Shown here piece after piece: positions 41,975 through 50,168 of a stretch of 64,000 nt of DNA. Within the stretch, counting starts at the first letter, position 1; every line of letters begins with the position of its first letter. Source of the stretch: Saccharothrix violaceirubra (lineage in GTDB: Bacteria; Actinomycetota; Actinomycetes; Mycobacteriales; Pseudonocardiaceae); contig NZ_JACHJS010000001.1 in NCBI RefSeq assembly GCF_014203755.1, positions 806,001 through 870,000 of the forward strand. The letters run 5' to 3'. The translations under genes were made by a program, and so were the position numbers. Below the pieces are notes generated by a model. It did no database searches. It saw only the letters and a list, made by a program, of their open reading frames with translations, and was not told the origin of the DNA.

Positions 41975-43327
41975 ATGGGGTTGTCCGGTGTGCACACGCC
42001 GTTGGTCGGGATGGTCGACCTGTTCGGGCGGGAGTTGAGGAAGCGGCAGTTGGTCGTGGCCGTGTTGGCGAAGGTCGTTCGGCTTCACGGTTACGAGCAG
42101 GTCGAGGTGCCGTTGGTGGAGCGGGCCACGTCGTTCTCCGAGGAGGTCGTTGGGCGCTCGCCGTGGCCGGAGTGGGACAGTCGGGGGTGTTTCCACCTGA
42201 GGGCGCCCGATTACCCGTCCTCCTACGAGGACGCGCCCGATCACACGGATGTGCTCCTGGTGCCCGAGGGGACCATTTCGGTTACTCGCTGGATCGGTTG
42301 TCGGCTCGCGGAGAGTCCTGACATGATCTTTCCGGTGAAGTTGTTCTACGACATGCCGTGTTTCCGTAACGAGGTCGTGGCCGAGTTGACCGGGACGAAG
42401 AGGCGTCAGTTCACCCAGTTCGGTCTGGAGATACTGGGCGCCGAGCCGGGGAACTCCGATGTCGAGGCCGTCTACCTGATCACCCGGTGTCTGGAAGAGT
42501 TGGGTGTGGCGGCGGGTGGTACGCGGGTCCGGGTCGGTGACGTCGGGGTGTTCAATCGCCTGGTCGAGTTGAGCGGGCTCGGGCCGGACGCCGCGATCCA
42601 GGTCAAGGAGGTGCTCGACGCGATGGCCGAGTGCAAAGCCGGGAAGGCGCCGGAGAGGGCGTCCGGGCTGCTCGGACGGCTGGCCGGTGTGCTGGACGCC
42701 GGTGGTGTGAGCCGATTACCGCACGACGTGTGGATGGGGCTCGCCCATGCGGGAGATTCGGTGTCCTTCCTCCGCGCCCTGCATGACAGTGTGATCGACG
42801 AACGGTTGGACGATCTCGCGCGGCTCGTCCATGTGTTGGAAGCGCTCGGCGTCCGAGTGGAGACAGACCTCTGCGTCGTGCGTTCGCACGAGTATTACAC
42901 CGGGATCGTGTTCGAGATCGACGTCGTAACCGAGGAATATTCACACGTCGAGGTCGGTGGCGGCGGTCGTTACGACAAGTTGGTCGGCCACTTCGTTCCC
43001 GACGGCGGAGTCGACCGCATCCCCGCCACGGGCTTCGCGTTCGGTGTCGAACGCCTGGTGGAACTGCTCGATCATCTCGACCTCCTGCCCGCCCATCGAG
43101 TGTTGCGATCCTCGATCGGGTTGTCTGAGTCCTCTGCCGAGAAGTTGGTGGCTTCGGGGCCCGGTGCGCAGGAGTACCTTTCAGCGGTTCGGATCGCGGC
43201 GGCGGACCGGGCCGCGGGTCATCCGGTGGACATCTACCTCGGTGTGCCCGACCAGGTCGAGCGCTACGCCGAGAGCCGGAAGATCCCGCAAACCGTGAGC
43301 TGTGAGCCGCAGAGGGCCGATAGGTGA
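41975..43327 (+). CDS. divergent histidyl-tRNA-synthetase-like protein A
   Basis: A 450-residue class II aminoacyl-tRNA-synthetase-fold protein. Motif 1 region VDLFGRELRKRQLVVAVLAK; motif 2 DMPCFRNEVVAELTGTKRRQ with the class II Arg; HisA-like loop CVVRSHEYYTGIVFEIDVV (usual RGLDYYTGTVFE); motif 3 ATGFAFGVERLVELL. The C-terminal 80 residues only weakly resemble an anticodon-binding domain. ATG 41975 (MGLSGVHTPLVG) begins homology. Compared with housekeeping HisRS the motif 2 loop and HisA motifs are altered, so a role outside translation (histidine activation, HisZ-like, or biosynthetic) is likely. It overlaps gene B by GTGA. Confidence 0.85.
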   Translation: MGLSGVHTPLVGMVDLFGRELRKRQLVVAVLAKVVRLHGYEQVEVPLVERATSFSEEVVGRSPWPEWDSRGCFHLRAPDYPSSYEDAPDHTDVLLVPEGTISVTRWIGCRLAESPDMIFPVKLFYDMPCFRNEVVAELTGTKRRQFTQFGLEILGAEPGNSDVEAVYLITRCLEELGVAAGGTRVRVGDVGVFNRLVELSGLGPDAAIQVKEVLDAMAECKAGKAPERASGLLGRLAGVLDAGGVSRLPHDVWMGLAHAGDSVSFLRALHDSVIDERLDDLARLVHVLEALGVRVETDLCVVRSHEYYTGIVFEIDVVTEEYSHVEVGGGGRYDKLVGHFVPDGGVDRIPATGFAFGVERLVELLDHLDLLPAHRVLRSSIGLSESSAEKLVASGPGAQEYLSAVRIAAADRAAGHPVDIYLGVPDQVERYAESRKIPQTVSCEPQRADR

Positions 43328-44598
43328 AGATCGACAACAGTCCGCCGCGTGGTACCCGTGATCTGCTTCCCGACAGTGTCGCCACACGTGACCACGTCCT
43401 GGCGAAGATCGGCGAAGTGTATCGCCGCTTTGGTTACCACCGGATCGAGACGCCCGCTTTGGAGGACATCCGGCGGCTGCAAGGCGGCGAGGGCGGCGAG
43501 AACGAGAAACTGATCTTCCAGGTCCTCAAACGCGGCCTCGACGACGAGACCGCCGCGGGCACCCGGACCCGGGACCTGGTGGATCTCGGGTTGCGGTTCG
43601 ATCTGACGGTTCCCCTGGTGCGGTTCTACGCCCATCATCACGCGGCATTGCCGACTCCTTTCCGGGCATTCCAGTTCGCACCGGTCTGGCGGGCCGAAAG
43701 GCCGCAGAAGGGCCGCTACCGGCAGTTCCACCAATGCGACATCGACCTGATCGGCGACGCGTCCGTGCTGGCCGAGGTCGAGTTGATCGAGGCGACGACC
43801 GAGGCCCTGGACGCGGTGGGGATCACCGACACGACGGTGCGCCTGTCCGACCGGCGTTTTCTGTCGGCACTGGCGGCGCATGTCGGGCTGGAAGAACCGG
43901 CGTGGCCCGGGTTCTTCATCGGCTTGGACAAACTCGACAAGATCGGGTGGGACGGTGTGCGTGCCGAGTTGGTCGACAAGCGCGGACTGCCCGCCGCGGC
44001 GGTGGACCAGTCCCGGACGATCATCGAGGGACTGATCGGGCTCGACGCGGACAAGGTCGCCGACCGGCTCGCCGACGCAGTGCCGGCACTGCCCGAGGCC
44101 GTCGTAGCGGACATGGCGACTACAGTGGAATGCCTGGCCGAGTTGGGTAGGACGCGGGCAGTCGGGTGGGAGTTCGATCCCACGTTGGTGCGGGGTATGG
44201 GCTACTACACGGGCCAGATCTTCGAGATCTCACACCCGAAGTCGTCCTCGTCCGTCGCGGGCGGCGGGCGTTACGACAAGCTCGTGGGCCGCTCGCTGGG
44301 CAAGGACATTCCGGCGTGCGGGTTCTCGTTGGGCTTCGAACGGATCGTCGACCTGATAACCGAGGCTCCCGCCCGTTCGGCGTTGGCGGTGCTGTTCGAG
44401 CCGGACGTGCCGATCTCGCACGCGTTGGAACGCGCGCGGCAATCGCGTGCCGAGGGCAGAGAGACCACGGTGGTCCGGCGCAGCGGAAAACTCCCCGCCC
44501 AACTCACCCGTCTCGAGGGGCAGGGGTTCACCGGGGTGGTCCATCTCAGGGACGCCGCGGCCGTCGAAGCGGAGCGTCCGTTGGGCGGGGTTCGTTAG
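43324..44598 (+). CDS. divergent histidyl-tRNA-synthetase-like protein B
   Basis: A 424-residue class II synthetase-like protein, closer to HisRS than its neighbour. It starts VKIDNSPPRGTRDLLPDSVA; motif 2 is WRAERPQKGRYRQFHQCDID (canonical); HisA-2 motif LVRGMGYYTGQIFEIS; GGGRYDKLVGRSLGKDIPA; motif 3 GFSLGFERIVDLI. The C-terminal 75 residues look like a shortened anticodon-binding domain. GTG 43324 overlaps the stop of gene A. Together the two could form a heteromer, one subunit keeping catalytic residues. Its position in a prenyl-synthase operon argues for a specialised function. Confidence 0.87.
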   Translation: MKIDNSPPRGTRDLLPDSVATRDHVLAKIGEVYRRFGYHRIETPALEDIRRLQGGEGGENEKLIFQVLKRGLDDETAAGTRTRDLVDLGLRFDLTVPLVRFYAHHHAALPTPFRAFQFAPVWRAERPQKGRYRQFHQCDIDLIGDASVLAEVELIEATTEALDAVGITDTTVRLSDRRFLSALAAHVGLEEPAWPGFFIGLDKLDKIGWDGVRAELVDKRGLPAAAVDQSRTIIEGLIGLDADKVADRLADAVPALPEAVVADMATTVECLAELGRTRAVGWEFDPTLVRGMGYYTGQIFEISHPKSSSSVAGGGRYDKLVGRSLGKDIPACGFSLGFERIVDLITEAPARSALAVLFEPDVPISHALERARQSRAEGRETTVVRRSGKLPAQLTRLEGQGFTGVVHLRDAAAVEAERPLGGVR

Positions 44599-44618
44599 AT
44601 CCATCCGGGAGGCCGGCG

Positions 44619-45689
44619 GTGCCCGAGGCGTTCGACCGACTCAGCCCACGCTTGGCGGAGCTTTACTCTGCGGTGCTCGCCAGGGAGTTGGCGGACAGTC
44701 CCGAACTGGCGCCGCTGCACGACGCCTACACCGAGTACGCCCTGCGCGACCGGCACCTGCCGCGGCCTGTGCTGGCGTACTTCGGCTTCCACGCTTTCGC
44801 CGATGCGGTGGACTATTCCGACGTCGACCGCATCGGCGAGGCGTTGATCGTCCCGCAACTCCTGCGGGACGTGCTGGCCATCCACGACGACATCGTGGAC
44901 GAGGACCTGGACAAGTTCGGTGCGCCACCACTGCCGGTGGCGCTGTCGGGTGCGGAAGGACGACTCACCCGACGGGGCAAGGACTTGGCGCTCTACTACG
45001 GGGACTTCCTGGTCGGCGTGCTCCACCGGGTGGCGTCGGGTGTTCCCGGTGAGGCCGGTCGTTCGTTGGTGCGGTTGATCGCGGACACGCTCTACGTGAA
45101 TCAGCGCGGCCAACTCGCCGAACTGCTCGCCGAGACGAAGCCTCTGGCCGAGACCTCCGTCGACGACCTGCTGGTGATCGGGGAACGCAAAGCAGCGCAC
45201 TACTGCTATTCGTTCCCGTTCCGCGTGGGAGCGGTGCTGGCCGGGCACGACGGGCGTCGGATCGAGCCGGTTTGCCGTGTACTGCTCAAGATCGGTACCG
45301 CGTCGCAGGTCGTGGACGACATCACCGGGACGTTCCCGGGAGTGGTCGACCACGACAAGGACACTCTCGGTGAGATCGCGAACCTCCGTCGCACTGTGCC
45401 CTTGGTCCTACTCGCGACGGGGCGGCATTCGGAGCGCGCGGCGGCGTTGCTCGCGGCTCCGACACCACTGCCGCCGGACGACGCCGCGAGGCTCCGGGAG
45501 GAATTGTGGTGCGGTGACGTGCCCGACCGGGCGTTGACGCTCGGGCGGGGATTGGTCGACGACATCACGACAGGACTGGCCCGGCTCGACCTGGGGCGCG
45601 CGGCGGCCCGCTACCTGGACGATCTTGTGGCGTACCGGCTGCGGGACAGCCTGGACAGGTTCGAACGCGCGATCGGTCGATCCCGTTGA
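44619..45689 (+). CDS. trans-isoprenyl (polyprenyl) diphosphate synthase
   Basis: A 356-residue all-helical enzyme that condenses isopentenyl diphosphate with an allylic diphosphate. The first Asp-rich motif is intact (LAIHDDIVDEDLDKFG, DDxxD). The second reads QVVDDITGTFP, i.e. DDxxG rather than DDxxD, followed by KDTLGEIANLRRTVPLVLL. Other landmarks: RRGKDLALYYGDFLVG and ERKAAHYCYSFPFRVGAVLA. GTG 44619 follows GGGAGG by 6 bases, 20 bases after HisRS-like B. The chain length made cannot be read. Its stop overlaps the TTG of a small lipoprotein-like gene. Confidence 0.9.
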   Translation: MPEAFDRLSPRLAELYSAVLARELADSPELAPLHDAYTEYALRDRHLPRPVLAYFGFHAFADAVDYSDVDRIGEALIVPQLLRDVLAIHDDIVDEDLDKFGAPPLPVALSGAEGRLTRRGKDLALYYGDFLVGVLHRVASGVPGEAGRSLVRLIADTLYVNQRGQLAELLAETKPLAETSVDDLLVIGERKAAHYCYSFPFRVGAVLAGHDGRRIEPVCRVLLKIGTASQVVDDITGTFPGVVDHDKDTLGEIANLRRTVPLVLLATGRHSERAAALLAAPTPLPPDDAARLREELWCGDVPDRALTLGRGLVDDITTGLARLDLGRAAARYLDDLVAYRLRDSLDRFERAIGRSR

Positions 45690-45844
45690 GGGGAATCTCG
45701 TTTCGACAACATCTCGGGGTGATCTTAGCGCTGCTTTTGGTCGTCCTGTTCGGCTGTAGAAAGGCGCCGGAAGAAGGAGAGCCCGTTCCACCGCTCACCG
45801 GCCAGGTCTCCTCGTACGACTCGTATCCACCGAGCAGTCGGTGA
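45686..45844 (+). CDS. 52-residue lipoprotein-like peptide, end of the HisRS/prenyl operon
   Basis: TTG 45686 overlaps the prenyl synthase stop (TTGA). The peptide begins LRGISFRQHLGVILALLLVV and then LFGCRKAPEEGEPV, giving a signal segment ending in a lipobox-like VLFGC, so lipidation of the Cys at residue 24 is expected. The mature part (RKAPEEGEPVPPL ... SSYDSYPPSSR) is short, proline- and serine-rich with two tyrosines. The overlap and the textbook lipobox argue that it is real. It could be a membrane-anchored accessory peptide or a substrate of the operon's enzymes; that is inference. Confidence 0.6.
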   Translation: MRGISFRQHLGVILALLLVVLFGCRKAPEEGEPVPPLTGQVSSYDSYPPSSR

Positions 45845-46219
45845 GCTGGCCAGCGGACCGACTGTCGGCCTCCAACCCCGTTGCAGCGGTCGCGGATCAC
45901 GAACCCACGTTGTTCCGCCACGTGCGGTCTACGCGACAGACCTTTGATGCGGATGTCCGTGCCTGATCCAGTGGAGGACTGATGCGTAGTTCGAGTGAAC
46001 TTGTTGGTCGACCTGCGGCCTGTCAGTGCCTCGTCAGGTCTTTGACCTGGTCAAACGTGAGATTGCCGATCCGGCAATTGGGCATCGATGTGTCTTGAGT
46101 CACAACGTGATCCGCTTGGTTGATTATGGACTGCATGTGCAGTCAGCCTCTGCTCGTCGGGGGCGTGCTTCGTCAAGGAGCGTGCATGGGGCCAGGGGGT
46201 CTCTTTGTCTGTCCGCCGC
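45845..46219. other. gene-free region with an operator-like palindrome
   Basis: About 375 bases between the lipoprotein and the toxin remnant. ATTGCC-GATCC-GGCAAT at about 46062-46078 and GACTGCA-TG-TGCAGTC at 46129-46144 are perfect inverted repeats. AT-richer sequence (GGTTGATTATGGA) between them suits a promoter. No coding frame recognised. Confidence 0.45.
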
Positions 46220-46802
46220 ATGGCGGCGCGTAGTTGGTCGCTGCGCGCCCTGAGTTGGTTCGTGTCGTTGGCGCTCGTCCTGGGGGCCTCGACGCTATTG
46301 TCGATCCGGTCGGCCGTGGCCGAGCCGGCGTGCACCACGGTCGAGCAGGACGCTGCCGTTGCCGTGGATGTGGCACGCCGTTGCGACGCCCGTGTCGAGA
46401 TCGGGTCCGCCCGCACGGAGACGGCGCAGACCTTTGCCCGACCCGACGGCGGCTTCTCGACCGGGGAGTCCCCGACTCCCCGGTGGGCGCGGAAACCTGA
46501 TGGTTCCTGGGCCGACGTCGACGTCACGTTGATGCCTTCGGCGGACGGCTCGATCTCACCGAAGGTGTCCGTGTTGCCGATTGTCTTCTCCGGCGGCGGC
46601 ATGGGTCCCGTGGCGCTGGTCCGTGACAGCGACCGTGAGCTGGCGTTGACCTGGCCCGGTGGTGCTCTGCCGGAACCGGTGCTGTCCGGGGCGGACGACC
46701 TACCCCGAGGTGCTGCCCGGTGTCGATCTGCGATTCACCGCGTCAGTACCAGTTTGGTATGCGGGATCCGCGACCCCGATCGTTCTGAAAGGAGTGAGAT
46801 GA
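46220..46802 (+). pseudogene. N-terminal head of a secreted polymorphic toxin (RHS/DNRLRE type)
   Basis: ATG 46220 (TTG 46205 is also possible) opens a signal peptide (LSWFVSLALVLGASTLLSI), then ARRCDARVEIGSARTETAQT, ARPDGGFSTGESPTPRW, DGSWADVDVTLMPSADGSIS, LALTWPGGALPEPVLSGA. This is the standard start of very large actinomycete RHS/polymorphic toxins. A one-base frameshift near 46698 moves the homology to TTYPEVLPGVDLRFTAS, and then it ends at a stop overlapping the Imm1 start. The remaining 1500 or more residues and the toxin domain are gone. Confidence 0.75.
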
Positions 46803-47317
46803 CGCCGATTCTCAATGTGGCCGTTCATGGCAAATATGAATACGCGGACTACTGGGGCGGAATGTCCGCGTTGATCACGGAGGTCGTCGAGAATTTGAAG
46901 TCCGAGCGAGTCGACATGCCGTGGATTGATCCCGGTGAACAGGCGTGCTTCATGTTCGCGGACGGTCGACACTTCGCCGATAATCGTGATTGGTGGCCTG
47001 ACAACTACCTTTACGTGGCGGTCAACCGGTCGACCGGATATGGCGGTTTGACGTGGATGGCCGGTGGTGAACGCGCCCTCAACGGGAGTGATGGGATTTC
47101 GGATGGCATCTGGGTGAGTGATAACGCTTCGTTTCCGGATTTTGACCCGCGTGTGGTTTCCGATCCGGGATTTCCGCTCTTCTACGATCCGCGTAGTACG
47201 GTTCCGATTTCGCAGGTGCGCCTCGTTCTGGAGAATTTCTGCAGTGCCCGTACGGGGGATCGGCCTGACGGCATCGAATGGGTTCTCGGTGAATTGAACG
47301 GTCAGCGTGTAGAATAG
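46799..47317 (+). CDS. orphan Imm1-family immunity protein
   Basis: A 172-residue soluble protein: MTPILNVAVHGKYEYADYWG, WIDPGEQACFMFADGRHFAD, YLYVAVNRSTGYGGLTWMAG, ERALNGSDGISDGIW and CSARTGDRPDGIEWVLGEL. These are the conserved parts of Imm1, partner of SCP1.201-type deaminase toxins. ATG 46799 has AAAGGAG 5-11 bases upstream. It follows a truncated toxin head directly, so the cognate toxin has been deleted while immunity was kept. It may give protection against sibling toxins. Confidence 0.75.
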   Translation: MTPILNVAVHGKYEYADYWGGMSALITEVVENLKSERVDMPWIDPGEQACFMFADGRHFADNRDWWPDNYLYVAVNRSTGYGGLTWMAGGERALNGSDGISDGIWVSDNASFPDFDPRVVSDPGFPLFYDPRSTVPISQVRLVLENFCSARTGDRPDGIEWVLGELNGQRVE

Positions 47318-47404
47318 AATCGCGCAACGATGTCGACCTCGAATATGCGAGGTTTCGCTGTTGTGCGAGCGCTGATGCGTTCTGCGGACGGGTAGGCCAC
47401 TTGT

Positions 47405-47605
47405 TTGGCTCACTTACTGGCAGTGGGTGAAGACTTCGTGGAGGAAGGTTGGTACGTGTGGCGGGGGAGGCTGAATGTCGCGGGTAACGGTCAGGCGGGC
47501 TACTGGGGGGTCGACATTAACGGTAAGATTGGCCACTTCGGGCCTTTCGGTGGGAGTTTGCAGATCGGTATCGACGTGTTCGAGACAGCTGAAATCCGCT
47601 TCTGA
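47405..47605 (+). CDS. small hypothetical protein, first of a coupled pair
   Basis: A 66-residue frame from TTG 47405: LAHLLAVGEDFVEEGWYVWR, GNGQAGYWGVDINGKIGHFG and IDVFETAEIRF. The glycine- and aromatic-rich beta pattern resembles the C-terminal tip of a larger toxin domain, so this could be the surviving end of a deleted toxin. Its stop overlaps the next ATG (TGATG), the arrangement expected of a toxin with its immunity gene. Family not recognised. Confidence 0.45.
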   Translation: MAHLLAVGEDFVEEGWYVWRGRLNVAGNGQAGYWGVDINGKIGHFGPFGGSLQIGIDVFETAEIRF

Positions 47606-48150
47606 TGACACTTTTTGAAGATCTTTCCCCGCTTGACCTCCTCTCGCTGTCCCGTGCGTTGTTGTCGGAGGAATTTGCGGCTGCGGAGCTTACCCCTTTT
47701 GATTGGCTGGGCATCGTCGAAATGCTGGAGGGGAGTCTGGTCGATAAATGTCAAGATTTGACTCCGAGAGAGTGGTCCGTCTGCGTTCTGGCCCTTGCAC
47801 GCTCCCATGCCTCGGCAGTTGATTCGGGAATTCTCGACGATCGTGAAGTACTCGTGCGCAGGTTGAATCTCGGCGCGGTCCTGACCCGCGGCGTCCCGGT
47901 CAGTCGCGAGTTCGAGATCCTGAACCCCGATGCTTTGATTGCCGAACTTTTCCGGAAATTGCCCATGACGATCGATGAAGCCAGGAGAATGTCGGCCGAT
48001 TGGCGAAGTCTGGAAATTTCGCAGATTCGAGTACTGCGCTCTGTCAAGAATCTCGTGACGCCGGCTGTTCAGCTTGCACGCGTTGCTCCGGGTACTGCGT
48101 GGTTGCCGATGCTGCGGTTGTGGGCGGATATTCTGCCGGACTTGCCATGA
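47605..48150 (+). CDS. hypothetical (immunity-like) protein, second of a coupled pair
   Basis: A 181-residue helical soluble protein: MTLFEDLSPLDLLSLSRALL, LTPFDWLGIVEMLEGSL, LTPREWSVCVLALARSHASA, LVRRLNLGAVLTRGVPV. GC is lower than in most of the window, as in toxin-immunity islands. ATG 47605 overlaps the preceding stop. The context (toxin head, Imm1, coupled small gene) makes an immunity role plausible, but no known immunity family was recognised. Confidence 0.6.
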   Translation: MTLFEDLSPLDLLSLSRALLSEEFAAAELTPFDWLGIVEMLEGSLVDKCQDLTPREWSVCVLALARSHASAVDSGILDDREVLVRRLNLGAVLTRGVPVSREFEILNPDALIAELFRKLPMTIDEARRMSADWRSLEISQIRVLRSVKNLVTPAVQLARVAPGTAWLPMLRLWADILPDLP

Positions 48151-48240
48151 TGGCGGATAGGGATCAGAGCCCGTCCGCTCGTCGTGGTGATCAGGGTTGC
48201 TGGCCGTGTACGACGCGGGCACCTGTCGGGTGCCACTGAG

Positions 48241-48303
48241 GATTTCAGTACGGCACCACCACTTTTCAGTGGACATTGCAGTGGACGGCCAAGATTTCAG
48301 TAC
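48241..48303. repeat. repeated TTTCAGT motifs upstream of tniQ
   Basis: GATTTCAGTAC occurs exactly twice (48241-48251 and 48293-48303), with a third TTTCAGTGG between (48264-48272) and CAGTGGAC repeated after it. The cluster sits about 50 bases before the TniQ-like frame. Short directly repeated motifs of this kind are characteristic of transposase-binding ends of Tn7/Tn5053-like elements. Confidence 0.55.
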
Positions 48304-48352
48304 CCGGCGAGTCGCGACGAGCGGCTGACCCGGGCCGGGTATCTCTGCACCT

Positions 48353-49430
48353 GTGTTCGCCTGGCAACAGGACCGGCGTCGGCTTCACGAGGCCGCCGAC
48401 CGGGCAGAGGCAGCTAAGGAGGTTCAGCGTGAACAGGAGGAGGCAGTCCGTGCGGCCTTGCCCCTGTGGGCTCGGGACGGGCGGCTGAGATCCGGGCGGT
48501 TGGCGTGCGTCCCGGTTCCACACGAAGGTGAGGCGTTCACTTCGTGGGTCGCTCGTTCGGCGGACACGCACATGATCGCGATCGACCGGATGTTGAGGAA
48601 CCTGGGACTGCCGTCCTCGGTGTCCGCAGTACGTATGGGCGTGGAGCTGACCGCTGAGCGCTTGGAATCGGTGACGGCCGCGACCGGCCTCCAGGAGCAG
48701 CAGGTGCAGGCCATGCTGCTGACGAGCGCGGTGAAAACCCGTCGCCGCCTGCTGACCTGGAGCTGGAACCGGTCGAGTCGTCGTCCTCCGTGGCCGCTAC
48801 GGGCGACCGGTTCGGCGGTATGCCCCGAGTGTGTCGCACAGGAGCCGACGATCTGGGAGCGGGACTGGAGGTTCCTGACCGTCGTTGCGTGCATCGAGCA
48901 TCGGCTCTACCTGCACAGTTGGTGCCCTTCCTGTCGGGCACCCATCCAGATCGGCCACCAGTCGCGGTATCTGGACACCTGCGCGGTGCCGTCGGCCGAC
49001 TTCGTACGGCGCCGATCGCTCGACGGAAGGTGGAGTCGACGGAACCCTCGGGTGAGGACTCGTAGTGTGGTCGGGTGCGGTGCGCGCTGGGACGAGTTGC
49101 CTCGCTACCCGGTCGCCAATGACCGGGTTCTGGCCTTGCAGGATGTGCTGACCGGGCGGTTGAGTGCGGCCGACCTGTCTCCTGGCTACGGATACGACCT
49201 GCACATGGCGCTGAGGCTGGCGGTGCAACTCGGTCAGCGTGGCACCGCAGGGTGTCGCGCCGACCGCGCACCTTTCCGAGGTGGACGGGACACCACAGTC
49301 CGCCGAGGCGGGTTGGCTGCCGTGGGGACGGGTCGACCGGCAGCGGCGGCGTTGGGAACTCCGGCGGAGAAACCTGCTGATGAGGCCGGTGTTCACGGTC
49401 GAACCAGGCGGTCGGGCATCACTGTGATGA
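48353..49430 (+). pseudogene. TniQ-family transposition protein, 3' end damaged
   Basis: From GTG 48353 the frame has a charged N-terminal helix and then the TniQ domain: VPVPHEGEAFTSWVARSADT, a zinc-ribbon VCPECVAQEPTIWERDWRFL and CIEHRLYLHSWCPSCRAPIQ, then DRVLALQDVLTGRLSAADLS. Around 49235 coding signal jumps to another frame (VAPTAHLSEVDGTPQSAEAG, then RQRRRWELRRRNLL) which stops at 49427, while the original frame runs on as antisense of the next gene. TniQ helps target-site choice in Tn7-like transposition; no TniA/TniB genes are present. Confidence 0.65.
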
Positions 49431-49451
49431 CCATCCTTCCGCCGGCCGCGG

Positions 49452-50072
49452 TCAGAGTTCGTCACCGCATCGGACGCAGAAGCCGAAGATGCCGTCGACG
49501 GCGACCCGTTGGCAGCCGACGCAGACTTCCCCGCCGCAGTGGTAGCAGGTCATGGAGGCGCTGTCGGCGAGATCGAAGTAGAGCCCCGGGTTCGCGCGTC
49601 GCATCGCCAGCTCGGTGGACTCGCAGGCGTCGGGGCAGCGGCCGTCCGGGCCCGCGTCGCGAAGAGGAGGGAACACGGTGCAGCGGGTGTAGCGGCTCAG
49701 GGGGGAGTGGTCGAGCTGGTCGGTGCAGCCGTTGGGACACGGCCAGTTCTGGGGTCGCAGGACGAGCGGGTCGCAGAGGTGGCACGAGCCGGCGGCCTGC
49801 CCGCGGCCGGGATGGGCCGGGCACTCCCGCTTGAGGGGGAAGTCCCGCCCGGAGGTGGGGCCGATGTAGCCCGGAGGGGTGTATCGGTACGCGCAGTTGT
49901 AGCAGTCGACCTGTTCGGCCCAGGCGGTTCCGTCGTCCGGGATCCTCGCCCGGTCGGGCCGGATAACGGACCCGCAGACTGTGGTGCGACCGTCGGTGCT
50001 GATGTGAATCCGGCCGCTGCGCCAGCGGACGAGGACGACGTCCGGCGGTCGTTGGTGTTCCTGGACTGCCAT
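49452..50072 (-). CDS. cysteine-rich zinc-ribbon hypothetical protein
   Basis: A 206-residue protein, MAVQEHQRPPDVVLVRWRSG, with many CxxC-type pairs: CYNCAYR, CHLCDP, CPNGC, CPDAC, CYHCGGEVCVGC and CVRCGDEL at the very C-terminus. This spacing suggests three or four structural zinc sites, so it may bind nucleic acid or protein. ATG 50072 is preferred over 50093. No known family. It lies downstream of the XRE/APH pair on the same strand, about 100 bases away. Confidence 0.65.
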   Translation of the reverse strand: MAVQEHQRPPDVVLVRWRSGRIHISTDGRTTVCGSVIRPDRARIPDDGTAWAEQVDCYNCAYRYTPPGYIGPTSGRDFPLKRECPAHPGRGQAAGSCHLCDPLVLRPQNWPCPNGCTDQLDHSPLSRYTRCTVFPPLRDAGPDGRCPDACESTELAMRRANPGLYFDLADSASMTCYHCGGEVCVGCQRVAVDGIFGFCVRCGDEL

Positions 50073-50168
50073 GTCGGACCTCGCTTCTTTCACGTGGCGA
50101 TCAGACCACGGCCGACTCCGTGTGCGGGGTTGGTGCGCGTGTCTCGGTGGATCTGGCGTTGTCGGCGG

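Noticed and set aside
41975..44598. HisZ (ATP phosphoribosyltransferase regulatory subunit) for one of the HisRS-like proteins
   Set aside because: No hisG or other histidine-biosynthesis gene is nearby, both proteins keep class II motif 2 and 3, and they are coupled to a prenyl synthase.
48353..49430. A CRISPR-associated transposon (CAST) combining TniQ with the type I-C genes
   Set aside because: The cas locus has full adaptation genes and Cas3, lies 8 kb away in another context, and TnsA/B/C homologues are absent.
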